From: Thelonectria olida
Taxonomy: Eukaryota > Ascomycota > Sordariomycetes > Hypocreales > Nectriaceae
Length of the DNA stretch: 64,000 nt
Assembly: GCA_020736575.1 (NCBI GenBank)
Contig: JAGPYM010000019.1
Coordinates: 496,001 to 560,000 of the forward strand
Reading direction: 5' to 3'
Shown: positions 12,916 through 26,222 of the stretch, in pieces
Numbering within the stretch: the first letter of the stretch is position 1
Layout of the letters: each line of letters begins with the position of its first letter
The notes under the pieces: generated by a model
The model's database searches: none
Seen by the model: the letters and a program-made list of their open reading frames with translations, nothing else
What the model was told of the DNA's origin: nothing
Position numbers and translations under genes: made by a program

Positions 12916-13857
12916 ATGAAGAATCCCTTCCGAAGATCATTTCGAACGCGAATAGCGGCTATCCTATTCTTCTTCCTCTCGATCGTCATTGTCCATCAGC
13001 TTAGCTACACGAACGACGTCGCACTCGCCAGCCCGATCTCAGACTCAATCAAGATACTCGCCGCGTGCCCAATACCCAATCTCGAAGCCTCAAACGATAC
13101 TTTTCCACGAAACGTTGCCACTATACCCAACCTCGTTCACCAGATTTGGAAAACGGCCGACCTTGATACATACCCGATAGAGGCATCGCACGAGTCTTGG
13201 AATACTTCATTTGAGCATTTGAACTATACAGTCAAGCTCTGGACTGAGGATGACGTGCTCCGTCTGATTAAGCGAAACTATTCTTGGTTGCTACAGACCT
13301 ACGAGGGATACCCCCAGAACATCCAGAGAGCTGATGTGGCAAGACTCGTGGTTATTCATGCCGAAGGAGGAATGTACGCAGATTTGGATGTATACCCAAC
13401 TTCGGTCGAAAGGATCATCTGTGTGCAGATTCAGGGCTTGCAAGCCGCCTTCGCGCCTACTGGAGGAACTCGTGGGCTAAGTAATCATTTCTTCATGGCT
13501 GAGCGAGGCTCACCTTTCATTATGTGGGCGTTGCAAGAAGCTAAACGACGCGGTTCGACATCGAAACGAATAGCTTTACCCTATCTTCAAGTCTTTTGGT
13601 CCACTGGACCGATGATGGTTACCTCGGCCTATCGCCAGTACATCTGGATGTATAATACAGCGGGCTATGAGTTGGGGGTATTGGAGGAGAGCTTTGGCGG
13701 ATCTGTGGTTCGGCATAAAGCTGGACGATCATGGCATCAGTTGGACGGCCTTATTTTAAACTGGATTGCAGACAATGTACAGACAGAAAGTAAATGGCTA
13801 ATTGCCTTGTCTTTAACTATTATCTTGGGATTAATATATAGAATAGCTAGGAGATAG
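12916..13857 (+). CDS. GT32-type glycosyltransferase, type II membrane protein
   Basis: 313 residues, no intron. The ATG at 12916 is chosen because the signal anchor follows it (RIAAILFFFLSIVIVHQLSY, residues 12-31); the in-frame extension upstream is the pyrimidine-rich leader. Then comes PNLVHQIWKT, the usual start of the Och1/Sur1-like sugar-transferase domain, NIQRADVARLVVIHAEGGMYADLDVYPT with the metal-binding DLD (DXD) motif, and W-HQLDG near the end. A second hydrophobic segment (WLIALSLTIILGLIYRI) closes the protein. The family makes alpha-1,6-mannosyl N-glycans or mannosylinositol phosphoceramide in the Golgi lumen; which acceptor this copy uses cannot be told. It is the only intact gene in the first 16 kb. 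Confidence 0.85.
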   Translation: MKNPFRRSFRTRIAAILFFFLSIVIVHQLSYTNDVALASPISDSIKILAACPIPNLEASNDTFPRNVATIPNLVHQIWKTADLDTYPIEASHESWNTSFEHLNYTVKLWTEDDVLRLIKRNYSWLLQTYEGYPQNIQRADVARLVVIHAEGGMYADLDVYPTSVERIICVQIQGLQAAFAPTGGTRGLSNHFFMAERGSPFIMWALQEAKRRGSTSKRIALPYLQVFWSTGPMMVTSAYRQYIWMYNTAGYELGVLEESFGGSVVRHKAGRSWHQLDGLILNWIADNVQTESKWLIALSLTIILGLIYRIARR

Positions 13858-14004
13858 TAATAGTAAATACAATCCAACGCCCTTGTTCTGTTATTCTGTC
13901 TTTTTACTTGATATTTAGCTATATACAGTGTCCCTAATATATTAACAACGTCCACAGGTGCTTTATAACCCTCATATTAAAGAAAGAGCTCAAGAGGTCC
14001 AGTC
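13858..14004. other. short AT-rich convergent spacer
   Basis: A 147-bp spacer between the 3' ends of the GT32 gene and the HeLo fragment; it probably carries both 3' UTRs. Confidence 0.4.
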
Positions 14005-14460
14005 TTAACTGTAAACATCACCTTGTGTGATAGATGACCGCCCAGTTCGACTAGTCAATCCATAGTTATGGCCGATCCTGCCCACGGGCGGCTGTCCGCT
14101 AAAGCCCAAGAGGATTGAATGGCCCTGCCGCAACGTAACATCACCGCTCACTACTGTCCGGTCCCATCGATGGCCAGATCCCCTCGACACAATGGCCTGC
14201 CGTAATGCCTGCTCGAGGGGCTTGTCTTCATTGGCTTTGCATGCGTTATATAGGAGCTCCAGTGCTATCTCTGGTTGGCCTTCCTGAGCTTGTTCCACTT
14301 CGATTCGAGAGAATTCTTGTTGGGACTCGACAAGTTGCGGGAACAACTTCTCTAAATGGCCGAAACTCTCGGTGATTTCGTCCAGAAGCCTGTCAAAGTG
14401 TTTTTTTTTTCGTATAGAGCCCATTTCGTCTTTCGTTTCCATACAACATCTCGTATGCAG
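14005..14460 (-). pseudogene. HeLo/prion-inhibition-type protein, C-terminal fragment
   Basis: The minus strand encodes KWALYEKK in one frame and KKKHFDRLLDEITESFGHL in another, joined across a run of ten A (T at 14401-14410). Together they resemble the last helices of the HeLo domain of HET-S/LopB-like proteins. The tail has two imperfect 21-residue units, each starting GH-(W/Y) with a later Q-G-(H/D): around 14120-14180 (GHRWDRTVVSGDVTLRQG) and at the end (GHNYGLTSRTGRSSITQG). HeLo domains are membrane-toxic cell-death domains in heterokaryon incompatibility. No N-terminal half is found upstream, so this is a fragment. Confidence 0.55.
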
Positions 14461-14560
14461 GAGCTGCGTTGCACCCGAATGACACCAACTCTACATACGT
14501 AGTTAATGAAGGCTGGAATCTGACCGAGAATTGTAATCCACACCTCATCTTCCGTCACTT

Positions 14561-16405
14561 GCCAGGCTTGAAAACCCTATTCTGTCAGGACCTAGAGCGC
14601 CACGGCGGGAAATTACAACTTTGGACCAACACCTTGCCTGACTTTTGGACTGCTTTGGCTCAATTGGGAAGACAACCGCGGGGGGTGAGCACGTTGCAGA
14701 AATCTCGGAATTCCTTCGTCGGGATTAGTCGTCCAGCCCGGGGCATACAACTAACGGCATCCTTCATATCTGTGTCCGACGCAAGTATGTGCTCTGCTGC
14801 AAGCTTAGCGTGCCTCTAATGTTCGAAATATTGGAGGGGATAGCTAATTGTACTTTGGGAGTCTATTTGCTTAGTTGGCCTGACGGGAATGATCTCACCA
14901 ACCTGTTGAGAATAGAAGCGTAGTTATTATATGTCAGTAGCTAAGCGCCATGGTTTGTTCACTCTGTGCGCGCCAACTACGCCTTCATTCATACAATATA
15001 ACATCCTGGCTTGAGGGATATAAATATTCACTCTTAACTATCCATGTGGTTGACCTTAGGCTCATGGATGATATGTGTCGTTTCGTTAAAAGCTATTGTT
15101 AGATAGAAGGGGATGGAACACTCGTCCTGGGAATGGACTTTAGGACTTGAAAGATGAAAGACTTAGCAGCACTTGATAAATTTAGTATAAACCTGAAAAG
15201 TACATGCAATAAGACACGCAGCTAAAGGCTGAGAGATTGTTTTGTTGGCGGAAGATTATTTTTCTTACACATCCGACCTTGTCAGCTTTCAGCATCGGGT
15301 TGACGAAGGAGCTCTCAAGGCGGAGCAAACTATTCCCTCTTAATTCTATTTCTACTAATAAAATCTAGAGCAAGTAATTTCTAGTTTAAACTCGATGTGA
15401 TGCCATGGCCTAGGCTCCTTCTTTTCTAAAAGTTTCCATTCAAAATCTTGATCTAGACATTGAACTTGTTTACCCTAGAGCTAGTCTAACGAGAAAAAAG
15501 GGCAACAGTGCTGCCCTCAGCTACCTATTCATACCTGCTTCCCATTTACTATTCTACCACTTCTACCTGCAGGAAAATGCGCATGTCGCTGTGTTCTAAG
15601 TAGGGTAGCTATACTAATGAGTAGAAGAAATATCCAGATTATCAAGAGTTCAAGTGAGTTCCTACATTTCAATGCTCAGGAATCTCGAGATGTACCGGCA
15701 ACGATTTCCTCACAATAACCTTCATTTGCAAGTTCTTAAAGAGCGCTTTAAGCAACAAGGCACCTTCGACAGCATCTCCTGCAGCATCTTCAACAACGCC
15801 TCTTGTCTCGCCCTTCTACCTGGGCCGTTGCGCTCCATACCGCATGCGGGTTAAGCTTATTATTAGGCGTGGCCGAGAAAGCCGGAGCAGATGGAAGCTT
15901 TGCTCCAGGTTTCATACTAGCCATAATGAGTAATTGACCGAGAACACACTGGATCCCCTGGTCTCTCCACCATTGGCAGATGGCCGGTGCCTCTTTAGCA
16001 TCTGCACGCCTCGTCATTTATGGTAAATGGCCGGAGGCTGATGAGCCCACCTTACTCAGAGTCAGTGGATTATGTGCCTCGACTTCATGGAGTACGGGGT
16101 AAAGCCCACAACATGGGCTGGGGTTGCGGGGAGACTGTTGAGTAACCCCGGATGGCGGCTGACCGGCGCCTGCTAACTGACTGAGTTCTAGCCCTCTGGA
16201 GGAAAACCGAAACTATCCTCCGGCCAGTTACCACAAGAAATCTAAGGAGCGAGAGACCATCCCGTACTCACATGTTGCTCAATTGACGAACTACATATCT
16301 TGTGGGTTGTCCCAGTCCTCGAAACACTTCAACACCAGCATCGAGAGTTTAACACATTCCAAAACACACACCCATACTTGATCCTTTTCTCTACCTCAAC
16401 CAACA
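14561..16405. other. intergenic, promoter side of the permease gene
   Basis: No gene recognised from 14.56 to about 16.1 kb. The last 250 bp before 16406 hold paired CGG triplets (CGGCTGACCGG near 16157) and a C/A-rich leader ending in CAACCAACAATG. The triplets could be Zn2Cys6 regulator sites; this is only suggestive. Confidence 0.4.
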
Positions 16406-18058
16406 ATGCCTTCTCCACTGGAGCCTGTTAACTCAGGGAAGGCGTCTGTCACCGCTATAGAAGCACCCGTTATCAACCCAGCCGACCTGGACAACTTCCC
16501 CGACAAGGCTCACGATGCCCAGGTTGCAACCACCAAGGAACATTCAATGTCGCTTTGGAAGGGCATCAAGCTCTATCCCAAGGCTATCGGATGGTCCATT
16601 CTTCTGTCCACGGCCATTGTTATGGAGGGTTACGATGTCGTTCTCATGGGCTCGTTTTACGCCTTGGAACCTTTCAACAAGCAGTACGGAGTGCTGCAGC
16701 CTGATGGATCCTACCAATTGACTGCTTCGTGGCAAGCCGGTCTGTCGAATGCCATGAGCGTCGGCCAGATCATTGGGTTGTTCATTACTGGCTTTATCTC
16801 GGAGCGTCTCGGGTACCGGAAGACAATGATGGCGGCCCTCACTGCCGTCACTGCCTTCATCTTCGTTCTTTTCTTCGCTCAGAATCTCCAAACTCTTCTT
16901 GTCGGCGAGATCCTCATGGGTATCCCTCTCGGTGTCTTCCAAACCTTATCCGTTACATACGCCTCCGAAGTCTGCCCCGTTGTCCTGAGATGCTACTTGA
17001 CAACATACGTCAACCTCTGTTGGGTCATGGGACAACTTGTCGGATCCGGAGTCCTCCGCGGCCTCCTCACCAGGTCGGACCAGTGGGCATATCGGATTCC
17101 GTTTGCAATCCAATGGGTGTGGCCCATTCCTATCATGGTTGGTGTCTTCTTGGCTCCAGAGAGCCCCTGGTGGCTCGTAAGACAGGGCCGTGAAGCGGAC
17201 GCTGTGGCTGCCCTCAAACGCTTGACTAGCAAGTCGGACACTGACTTCAATGCTGATGAGACTGTGGCTATGATGATCCATACCAACGAGCTGGAAAAGG
17301 AGGTTGAAGCGGGCACTACTTATTTCGACTGCTTTAAGGGTGTTGACCTTCGCCGTACTGAGGTCGTGTGCTTCACCTGGGCTGCCCAGAACCTCTGCGG
17401 TGCCGGTCTTATGGGGTACTCGACGTATTTCTACACTCAGGCAGGTTTGGCCACAGAAAACGCCTTCAATATGTCACTTGGACAATATGCCATTGGCTTC
17501 TTTGGCACACTCTTCTCCTGGGTTCTCATGTCACACTTCGGCCGTCGAACCCTTTACGTTGGAGGTCTGGCCGTCCTGAACGTCCTCCTGCTTGCCATCG
17601 GCTTCATTTCACTGGCCGGAAACCACAATACAGCTGCTTCATGGGCTACAGGCTCCCTCCTGCTAGTTTATACCTTTTTCTACGATTCAACAGTGGGACC
17701 TGTATGCTATTCCCTTGTATCTGAGTTATCATCAACCCGTCTACGCGCTAAAACCATCGTCCTTTCTCGCAACCTTTACAATATGTTTAGCATCGTTAAC
17801 GGAGTCATCATTCCCTATATGCTTAACCCAAGCGCGTGGAACTGGCGGGGCAAGGCCGGTTTCTTTTGGGCCTGTCTCTGCTTTTTGTGCGTCGTCTGGT
17901 CTTACTTCCGCCTCCCCGAGCCGCAGGGTCGTACCTATGGAGAGCTGGATATCCTCTTCCAGCAAGGTGTTAGCGCGAGGAAGTTTAAGGAGACAGCAGT
18001 GGACCCATTTCAGCATGGTATTGATGGCAATGAGAAGACGAACAAGGCGGATATGTAA
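16406..18058 (+). CDS. MFS alpha-glucoside/maltose permease
   Basis: 550 residues, single exon. This is a 12-helix sugar/H+ symporter of the plasma membrane, fungal maltose-permease branch. Visible family marks: IVMEGYDVVLMGSFYALEPF in helix 1, ERLGYRKTMMAA after helix 2, APESPWWLVRQGRE before the central loop, and LPEPQGRTYGELDILFQQ at the end of helix 12. The length is normal and the acidic/polar N-terminus (about 60 residues) is intact. It sits in the same cluster as the Zn2Cys6 activator and the GH13 glucosidase: import of maltose/isomaltose, hydrolysis, and regulation. Its C-terminus is clearly related to the transporter stump at 25494-25860. Confidence 0.93.
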   Translation: MPSPLEPVNSGKASVTAIEAPVINPADLDNFPDKAHDAQVATTKEHSMSLWKGIKLYPKAIGWSILLSTAIVMEGYDVVLMGSFYALEPFNKQYGVLQPDGSYQLTASWQAGLSNAMSVGQIIGLFITGFISERLGYRKTMMAALTAVTAFIFVLFFAQNLQTLLVGEILMGIPLGVFQTLSVTYASEVCPVVLRCYLTTYVNLCWVMGQLVGSGVLRGLLTRSDQWAYRIPFAIQWVWPIPIMVGVFLAPESPWWLVRQGREADAVAALKRLTSKSDTDFNADETVAMMIHTNELEKEVEAGTTYFDCFKGVDLRRTEVVCFTWAAQNLCGAGLMGYSTYFYTQAGLATENAFNMSLGQYAIGFFGTLFSWVLMSHFGRRTLYVGGLAVLNVLLLAIGFISLAGNHNTAASWATGSLLLVYTFFYDSTVGPVCYSLVSELSSTRLRAKTIVLSRNLYNMFSIVNGVIIPYMLNPSAWNWRGKAGFFWACLCFLCVVWSYFRLPEPQGRTYGELDILFQQGVSARKFKETAVDPFQHGIDGNEKTNKADM

Positions 18059-18785
18059 GATGGTAGCCTATGGAGAGAGTTCAAGTGACAAGGTCCCGTC
18101 ATCGTGCGGAAACCTCATATTCTCTCGCTTTGTATTCAACTTTGGTTAAACCGCCAAACACACTGCTATAGACAAATGCCGCGGTCTTCAGGCACTTGGG
18201 CGTCAGGGAGGAAGCAGACTGAGGTGTAGCTTATACGGTAGTAATTCAATTTGTCATATTGGGTTGTCGATAAGTTCAATGACTTGCTTAAGGATGAGAT
18301 TTGTGGAGGGGCATTTGATATAGTTTAGCGTGCCGTGGACTCAGCAGGTTCTTGCTGAGGCGCTCAAGAATTGAAACGCTCAAATGTCTCATGTCGACCC
18401 TTGTGATCATTCATCCGCTGAAGTAAAATGTCCTGCACTTTAACTCTCTCGCTGGCAAAGCGACGTGAAAAGTAAACGCCACTCTCCAGATTGGGAACAT
18501 AAGTCGCCGAACACTTTGTGTACAAGACCTGGAGCTGAGTGATTGCCGTAATCTGTCAGCCACACGTTGCTAGCCCCCCCTGTGGTCTGCCGTTCGTCCG
18601 GCCATTGACCAGAAAGAGCATAGTTAGGCACGAAGTTACTCCACCGGCTCATGGTGGCGGCGGGCTCTCCTCGGCGCGCTAATGATGATCATCTGGCCAA
18701 CGTCTGGGTTGATGGGGATGGACGTGTCTGATTTGTTACTGCAGTGTGGGGAAACCAGGTTATTAAACCTAAAACACTGCCCTAC
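18059..18785. other. 3' flank of the permease gene
   Basis: A 70-codon minus-strand frame (18652-18440) is the only sizeable one. It has no motif and no neighbour exons, so I do not call it. Confidence 0.4.
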
Positions 18786-19645
18786 TATATTATAACTGTA
18801 ATTATATACCTGAGTATGTTTTTATTAATAATATAAAAAGTAATTAGTAAAAGAAAATAAAAAATATATTATATAAAAGTTATTATTTTATAAATTTATA
18901 TTTTCTATATTAATATTTTATTTAAATAATTATATATTATTATATTGTTTATAATAATTTAATTAATTTTAATAATAAGTTAAATTATTTTAAAATTTAT
19001 TAGTAAAAAATTAAAATATTAAAATTTAAATAAATAAAAAGTAAAATATTATATATAATAATATATTTATTATAAATAAATATAAGGAAATTAAATTAAA
19101 AGCTTAAAGTATTATTATTTATAAAAAGATTAAATTTTTAAATATATAATAAAAATTAATATAAGTTAAATTTTAACTTTATATTTATTATTATAAGCTT
19201 ATTAATAGAGTTTAAATTTAATTTTTATATATAATTTTCTATTAAATAAAAAAAAGTATAAAAAAATTTAAAATAAATTTAAAATATTTAATTTAATAGA
19301 AATAAAATAAAATAATTAAATTATAAAGTATATTAAAAAGTTTATATAATTATAAAAAATTCTAAATATAAAATATTATAATAATATAATTTTATAATTA
19401 ATTATATTAATTTATTAATATATATTTTAATTATATTTATATTTTCTTTTTTTAAATAGAGCTAGCTATAAAAAATATTTAATATTATAAATTATAACTT
19501 TCTTTTTAAAATATATTTAATTATTTTAACAATTTTAACTTATTTTAATATTAAAATTATTTATTTTTTTAAACTTATTTAAGCAAGCTATAATATAATT
19601 AAAAAAAAAGGGGCATATATAATTATAATACAATTTTATAGGGTT
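18786..19645. repeat. extreme AT-rich block, probably mutated (RIP-type) repeat remnant
   Basis: About 860 bp composed almost only of A and T, with very rare G or C (mostly in AAGCTT, TAAG and similar), dropping abruptly to normal composition on both sides. Such islands in filamentous ascomycetes usually come from transposon copies exhausted by repeat-induced C-to-T mutation. No coding frame or terminal repeat survives. It separates the permease from its presumed regulator. Confidence 0.75.
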
Positions 19646-19909
19646 GTGGTATAGTGTTAGCAGACTTTTAACACGTGACTTTTACTTAATTTCATAGTGC
19701 TAGACTCATTTTGGTTCCTTAATAAGTAATTATCCTTAAATCTGACAGGGCGTAGGTACGCCTTCATATCCCACTTAATTCTTCCCGCCCCGGATTTTCG
19801 CGCCTTTGGCGTCTCTGAGCTGCTATCAACGTCGGCCGATTACCTCAATTAGCAGAGTGCAGGCCGGAATGAGGGTGACCTTTCATTTCACAAGACATCA
19901 CTGCTCCCG

Positions 19910-21983
19910 ATGATCTCTTTCAAACTGTACCATCCAAAGCCAGGAGGGCGACTGCACACGGCTCCCAGCGCCGTGTGTGATCAATGTCGACGAAAGAAAG
20001 CAAGGTGCAACCGTCAGCAACCATGCGAAACGTGTGGGAAGAATGAAAAAGTCTGCTCATACACTGCTGCTCCGAAAGCCAGAGGGCGCAAGCCTCGGAT
20101 CAGACCAAGGAGAGAAACACCTAGCTCCCCAGATCCATCTACGACATCGGATTCTCCCTCTGGCAACAATGCGCCTACACAAACAACACATCCTGTATCA
20201 TTCGTTTCCCCTCAGGAGTTTGCCAGCGCGCCGGGTAGCTCTTGTATGCCAGTAATGGACCCGGACCTATTGCAGGGTTGCAACACGTCGCAAAGCCCTC
20301 GCGAGACCGACGCATCGTTTGATGCCGGCAGCACTGTCGATATGCAGCAGCATGAGTCTGTTGACACATACCTCACCGAGGACGCCTCTCATTCGAAACC
20401 CCCCCAGCCAACGAAACGGACTCGGTAGCGTGGGCGAGCGACAGTGGACATCAGGATCTGTATCAGTCTTCATCCTTTGTAATTCATCGATTGGTGTTCG
20501 TCCCGTATGTACGGATTTTCCTTCGGCGTCTGTACCCTGTGTTTCCCGTTGTCGACCGGGAGGCGCTTTTGGCCTTGCTGGAGCCTGAAGAGCATGAGGA
20601 ACGACCCATACCCGTGGGGATGTATGGGTTTCTTGCCGCCCTTTCGGCTGCGGTTATTGTGCAACTGAATGTTGCAGATCTGGGGGCTCTTGAGACAGAA
20701 TCATCAATGTTTGGTGGCGAAGCCGCCGATTCAAGGTGGGATGTCAACTCACAGCTCCCTTTCTCAGCCCAGTTCTTCGTCGCCCAATGCATGCAAGCTC
20801 GCCAACAACAAGACTTTGTCGAGGAACCCGATGAATGGACGATTCTTACGTCATTCTTTCTCTTTGCATATTATGGAAACATGGACCAGAGTCGATCGGC
20901 TTGGTACTACCTTCGAGAAGCTATCGGATTTGTTCAAGCCTTGCGGTTAGACGAAGAGGATTCCTACTTTGGCGTTGATACGGAAACAGAGCAACGTCGA
21001 AGACGGCTCTTCTGGCTCCTGTTGGTCACCGAGAGGTAAGTTAAGTCTTGTTTATATTGTCCGGTTGCCAACATGATACGACATAGCTAACTGATTCTCC
21101 CCAGAGCATATGCCATCCAGCATCGGAGAAGGGCTGTTTTGAGACCTACCATCGATCTACCTCGCGTATTCGACTCGCAAGACCCCAAACTCGCATATGG
21201 ATTCGTCACCTTGGCAAAGCTGTTTGCCGCAGTTGATGAAGCCTTTATCGCCGCATGGACGGATCACCCGGCCCTTGTTGGTGCGGGCATGTCAAAGCAA
21301 TCGAGCCAGTCTATCGCCAAACTTCTCAGGCAAGATGATGTAGCAGGCGTACTTTCAGTGTCCGAAATTGACGAGACACAACGTTTGGACATATTGATTA
21401 CTCAACAATGGTTACGCATTCTTGCTTGTCAATTGCAGAAGGAGATTCCACCACAATCTACTTCAAGCCGAGACGGGCATGTCCCATGTCTGCAAGACGG
21501 CCTTAGAGGCAACACCCATCGTATTCTGGATACATCTAGGAGTTTGCTGGCGATCATCTCCTCAGCTACTCCAACAACTCTCGAATCTCACGGTATTGGT
21601 ATGGTATGCATCGTTCCCCCCATGAATCAACCCAAGCTGCTTCAACGTCAGTAGTCGCTAACGCTGTCTCATCGTCATAGGAGCAAAAGATATCCGACGT
21701 TGCGAATTGCCTGTGCGACCTACTGGCCGAGCTGGACACCAATGAATTCTACAACCCCCTCTTCTCTGCGCCGGAATGTCTTCATAACTTTATGGTTTTT
21801 CTAGCTGGATTCCGCCACCATGAATCGCAATATCTCCCGCCTCTGGCGCAAAAGGCAAGTAGTGTGTTAGCAGTCAGGCTTCAGCCCACAGCGTTCCCAG
21901 CGGCGGCTGAAGAGGGAGGAGGTATGTCAGAGAGCGTGGAGTGGCGGAGGAGCGAGTATATGAACGAAGATGTAATCCTCTAA
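19910..21983 (+). pseudogene. Zn2Cys6 MAL-type transcriptional activator, frame broken at a C7 run
   Basis: Segments 19910 to about 20402, then to 21035, 21105-21603 and 21681-21983; two GT-AG introns (69 and 77 bp). The DNA-binding cluster CDQCRRKKARC..PCETC..C lies at residues 23-49. The later part has the fungal-specific regulator region (RRLYPVFPVVDREALLALL; SAWYYLREAIGFVQALRL; RRRLFWLLLVTER-AYAIQH). The first segment stops at 20428, while the continuation reads in another frame from NETDSVAWASD; the two fit if the CCCCCCC at 20399-20405 had one more C. This looks like the activator of the adjacent permease and glucosidase genes. The break is either a real loss of function or a homopolymer sequencing error; everything after it is well conserved, which favours an error or a very recent event. 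Confidence 0.75.
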
Positions 21984-22178
21984 GCGTTTTTCACGACCTC
22001 GGGATGCCTCTACCTTATTTATATGTAGATATCGGAATGCGATGCAATCTGAGTAACTTGCCTAATACGGTAATAAACGTTATCTATTAACTTGTGCAAT
22101 ATGATTAAAATTATATCACAATTGTCTCACCTTTTTTAAGACGTCGGATATTTTCCTCGTTGGAATTTCTTTGGTGAC

Positions 22179-22221
22179 GGGGGGACACAGGGGGAGTCTC
22201 AGTCCCCCCACGTCCCCCCAG
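22179..22221. promoter_or_regulatory. CreA/Mig1-type sites and GC hairpin upstream of the glucosidase gene
   Basis: Two sites fit the CreA consensus SYGGRG on the minus strand: CCCCAC (22206-22211) and CCCCAG (22216-22221). They sit in a segment with the inverted repeat GGGGGA-GTCTCAG-TCCCCC. The position about 200 bp upstream of the start codon suits carbon catabolite repression of a maltase. Seen in sequence; binding is inferred. Confidence 0.5.
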
Positions 22222-22257
22222 TCCGGGCCCAGGTAGCCCACCTTCCCGTTTCGGTAA

Positions 22258-24617
<2,360 letters not shown>

Positions 24618-25493
24618 TTAACGAGCAATAGCTACTTAATCACACCCATGCATTAGCCTAACAGGGAGGATGACTTTCTTGATTTTCCCCAGTAAGCCCT
24701 GAACACTGTGGTTGAGCTGATTTGCTACGCATATGAGGCCATCCGCCATATGCCTTTTGGCAAAAAATAAAGACTCGTCGTGATCATGTTATTAGCTTCT
24801 CTTCGAAGACAAGGGCTGGGATCTTGTCCAAGGTAATGCTGCATAGTGTTACTAGCATCGAAATAACACAAATCCGCCTCGTCTGTCAATCCAAGAGATG
24901 CTTTAATCGTGGCGGCGAGCGCCGGTTCAGCGGTACGCGGACTCAAGCGGCCTCATTCCAGTTCGTATCGGCATTCTCCTCTCTGGATCAGGGGTTTACT
25001 CTTTGCGGTTTAACCTGCGTGCAGCAATCTTGGGGACGAATCAGCCTTGACGCTGCTTTCCCCACGGGGTAAGCACCCGGCCTCTAGATGGTAAATGTTA
25101 CGGATATCATTATGTCAGTTTACATCCAGATATGATGATCATCTCACTATGAATCTTTATCCATAGCAGTCTCCTTTCTGTTCCCTACCACTAGTAGAGT
25201 TGAACAATAGAAGATCTCCTGAGAGAAAGAACTCGACAAGTGTGGCTCTTTGACTTTCTCAAGGGGTGATATGGACTTTAATGGCTGAAGTGGATTGCTG
25301 ATTCGACGTGACAAAGGCCACAAGCTACCATTTGGTTTCTAAGAGGGTGGGGAACATTGCAGTTTGTTACGTGCTGAAGCCTGATGTGTGGTGTCAATAT
25401 TCTTGATCTTCATCCATTATTCTTGGCAAGTACACGTGAATGATAGAGGTTAGGCGGCACTCTGAGTGCACCCCCAGCTAACTTCGAGCCCCT
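24618..25493. other. intergenic, no recognisable gene
   Basis: About 870 bp. Short frames on both strands (for example minus 24946-24725) show no motif. Confidence 0.45.
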
Positions 25494-25860
25494 TCAGGAG
25501 TATGCCATCCACCCATGCCAGGAATTCCTTGATCTGTCCATCCCCGAAGCAGTGATGTAACCGGCGTCCTGGAGTCTGTCCTGAAGCTCTTTGAACTTTG
25601 CAGTTGGAGCCCTCTTTTCAAAGAGAATATCCAACTCTAGATAAGAAAGGGCCTTCGACTCTGGCAGCCGAAAGTAGCACCAAAGTAAACAGAAAAGTGT
25701 AGTGCCAAGATACAGAAAGTATACCTTCCCTTTCAGATCCCACCCAGTTGGGTTCAACATCTGCGGCACTAGAATATTATTTATCATCATAAAGATGTTA
25801 TCAAACCCGAATCTCGACGCAACCTATTGCCGCTTTAGTGGCACGAGATCTGGCGCTAAT
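25494..25860 (-). pseudogene. C-terminal stump of an MFS sugar transporter
   Basis: 98 codons encode only the last part of a transporter: MMINNILVPQMLNPTGWDLKGK, a final membrane helix (LYLGTTLFCLLWCYFRLPES) and LSYLELDILFEKRAPTAKFKEL. The permease at 16406 ends in the same pattern (MLNPSAWNWRGK, YFRLPEPQGRTYGELDILF). Upstream, a few more family-like codons are readable only with frame changes to about 25860, and then the homology stops. The missing ten helices and the adjacent recombinase gene suggest that the gene was cut by an insertion or rearrangement. Confidence 0.75.
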
Positions 25861-26222
25861 CAGCCTTCGCTCACCTGGCGCTCACCCTGCTCTCGGAGCT
25901 CACTGAGCTGCAGCGCTGAACCCCACTGAGTGGCCTGAGTCCTCAAGGTTGGACGCATGGATGTTACAGGTCTTGGTGGTGGGGCGGGGGCGGGGCGGAG
26001 GTGCAGGGTGGGAAGCGATGGCCAGGGTATGCTGGATGAATGCCTAGGGTGAGCGAGATGTGATCCTCAACCTCTGTGTCTATAAAGACGTTCTTGTCTT
26101 CCCAGAACCTCCCGTCAAGCCATTATCTACTTCCGTTCTAACATACTACCGACACAAATCTTCCTTATTTCTTCTCTTGCCTCTTTCTTCTCTTTTACAA
26201 GTCACGTCGAAACAGTGTCGAC
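25861..26222 (+). promoter_or_regulatory. 5' region of the recombinase gene, with TATA box
   Basis: A GC-rich patch (GGGGCGGGGGCGGGGCGG near 25981-25998) is followed by TATAAA at 26081-26086, 137 bp upstream of the ATG, and a strongly pyrimidine-rich leader (26120-26210). If the gene is a captain, the left end of the element should lie in or just left of this stretch; no terminal repeat could be recognised. Confidence 0.45.

Noticed and set aside
18440..18652. 70-codon minus-strand frame near the permease
   Set aside because: No motif or conserved feature; not enough to support a gene.
20355..20407. An intron ending in CCCCCCCAG to explain the frame change in the Zn2Cys6 gene
   Set aside because: The candidate donors (GTCTGT, GTTGAC) give the wrong phase; a 1-nt difference in the C run is simpler.
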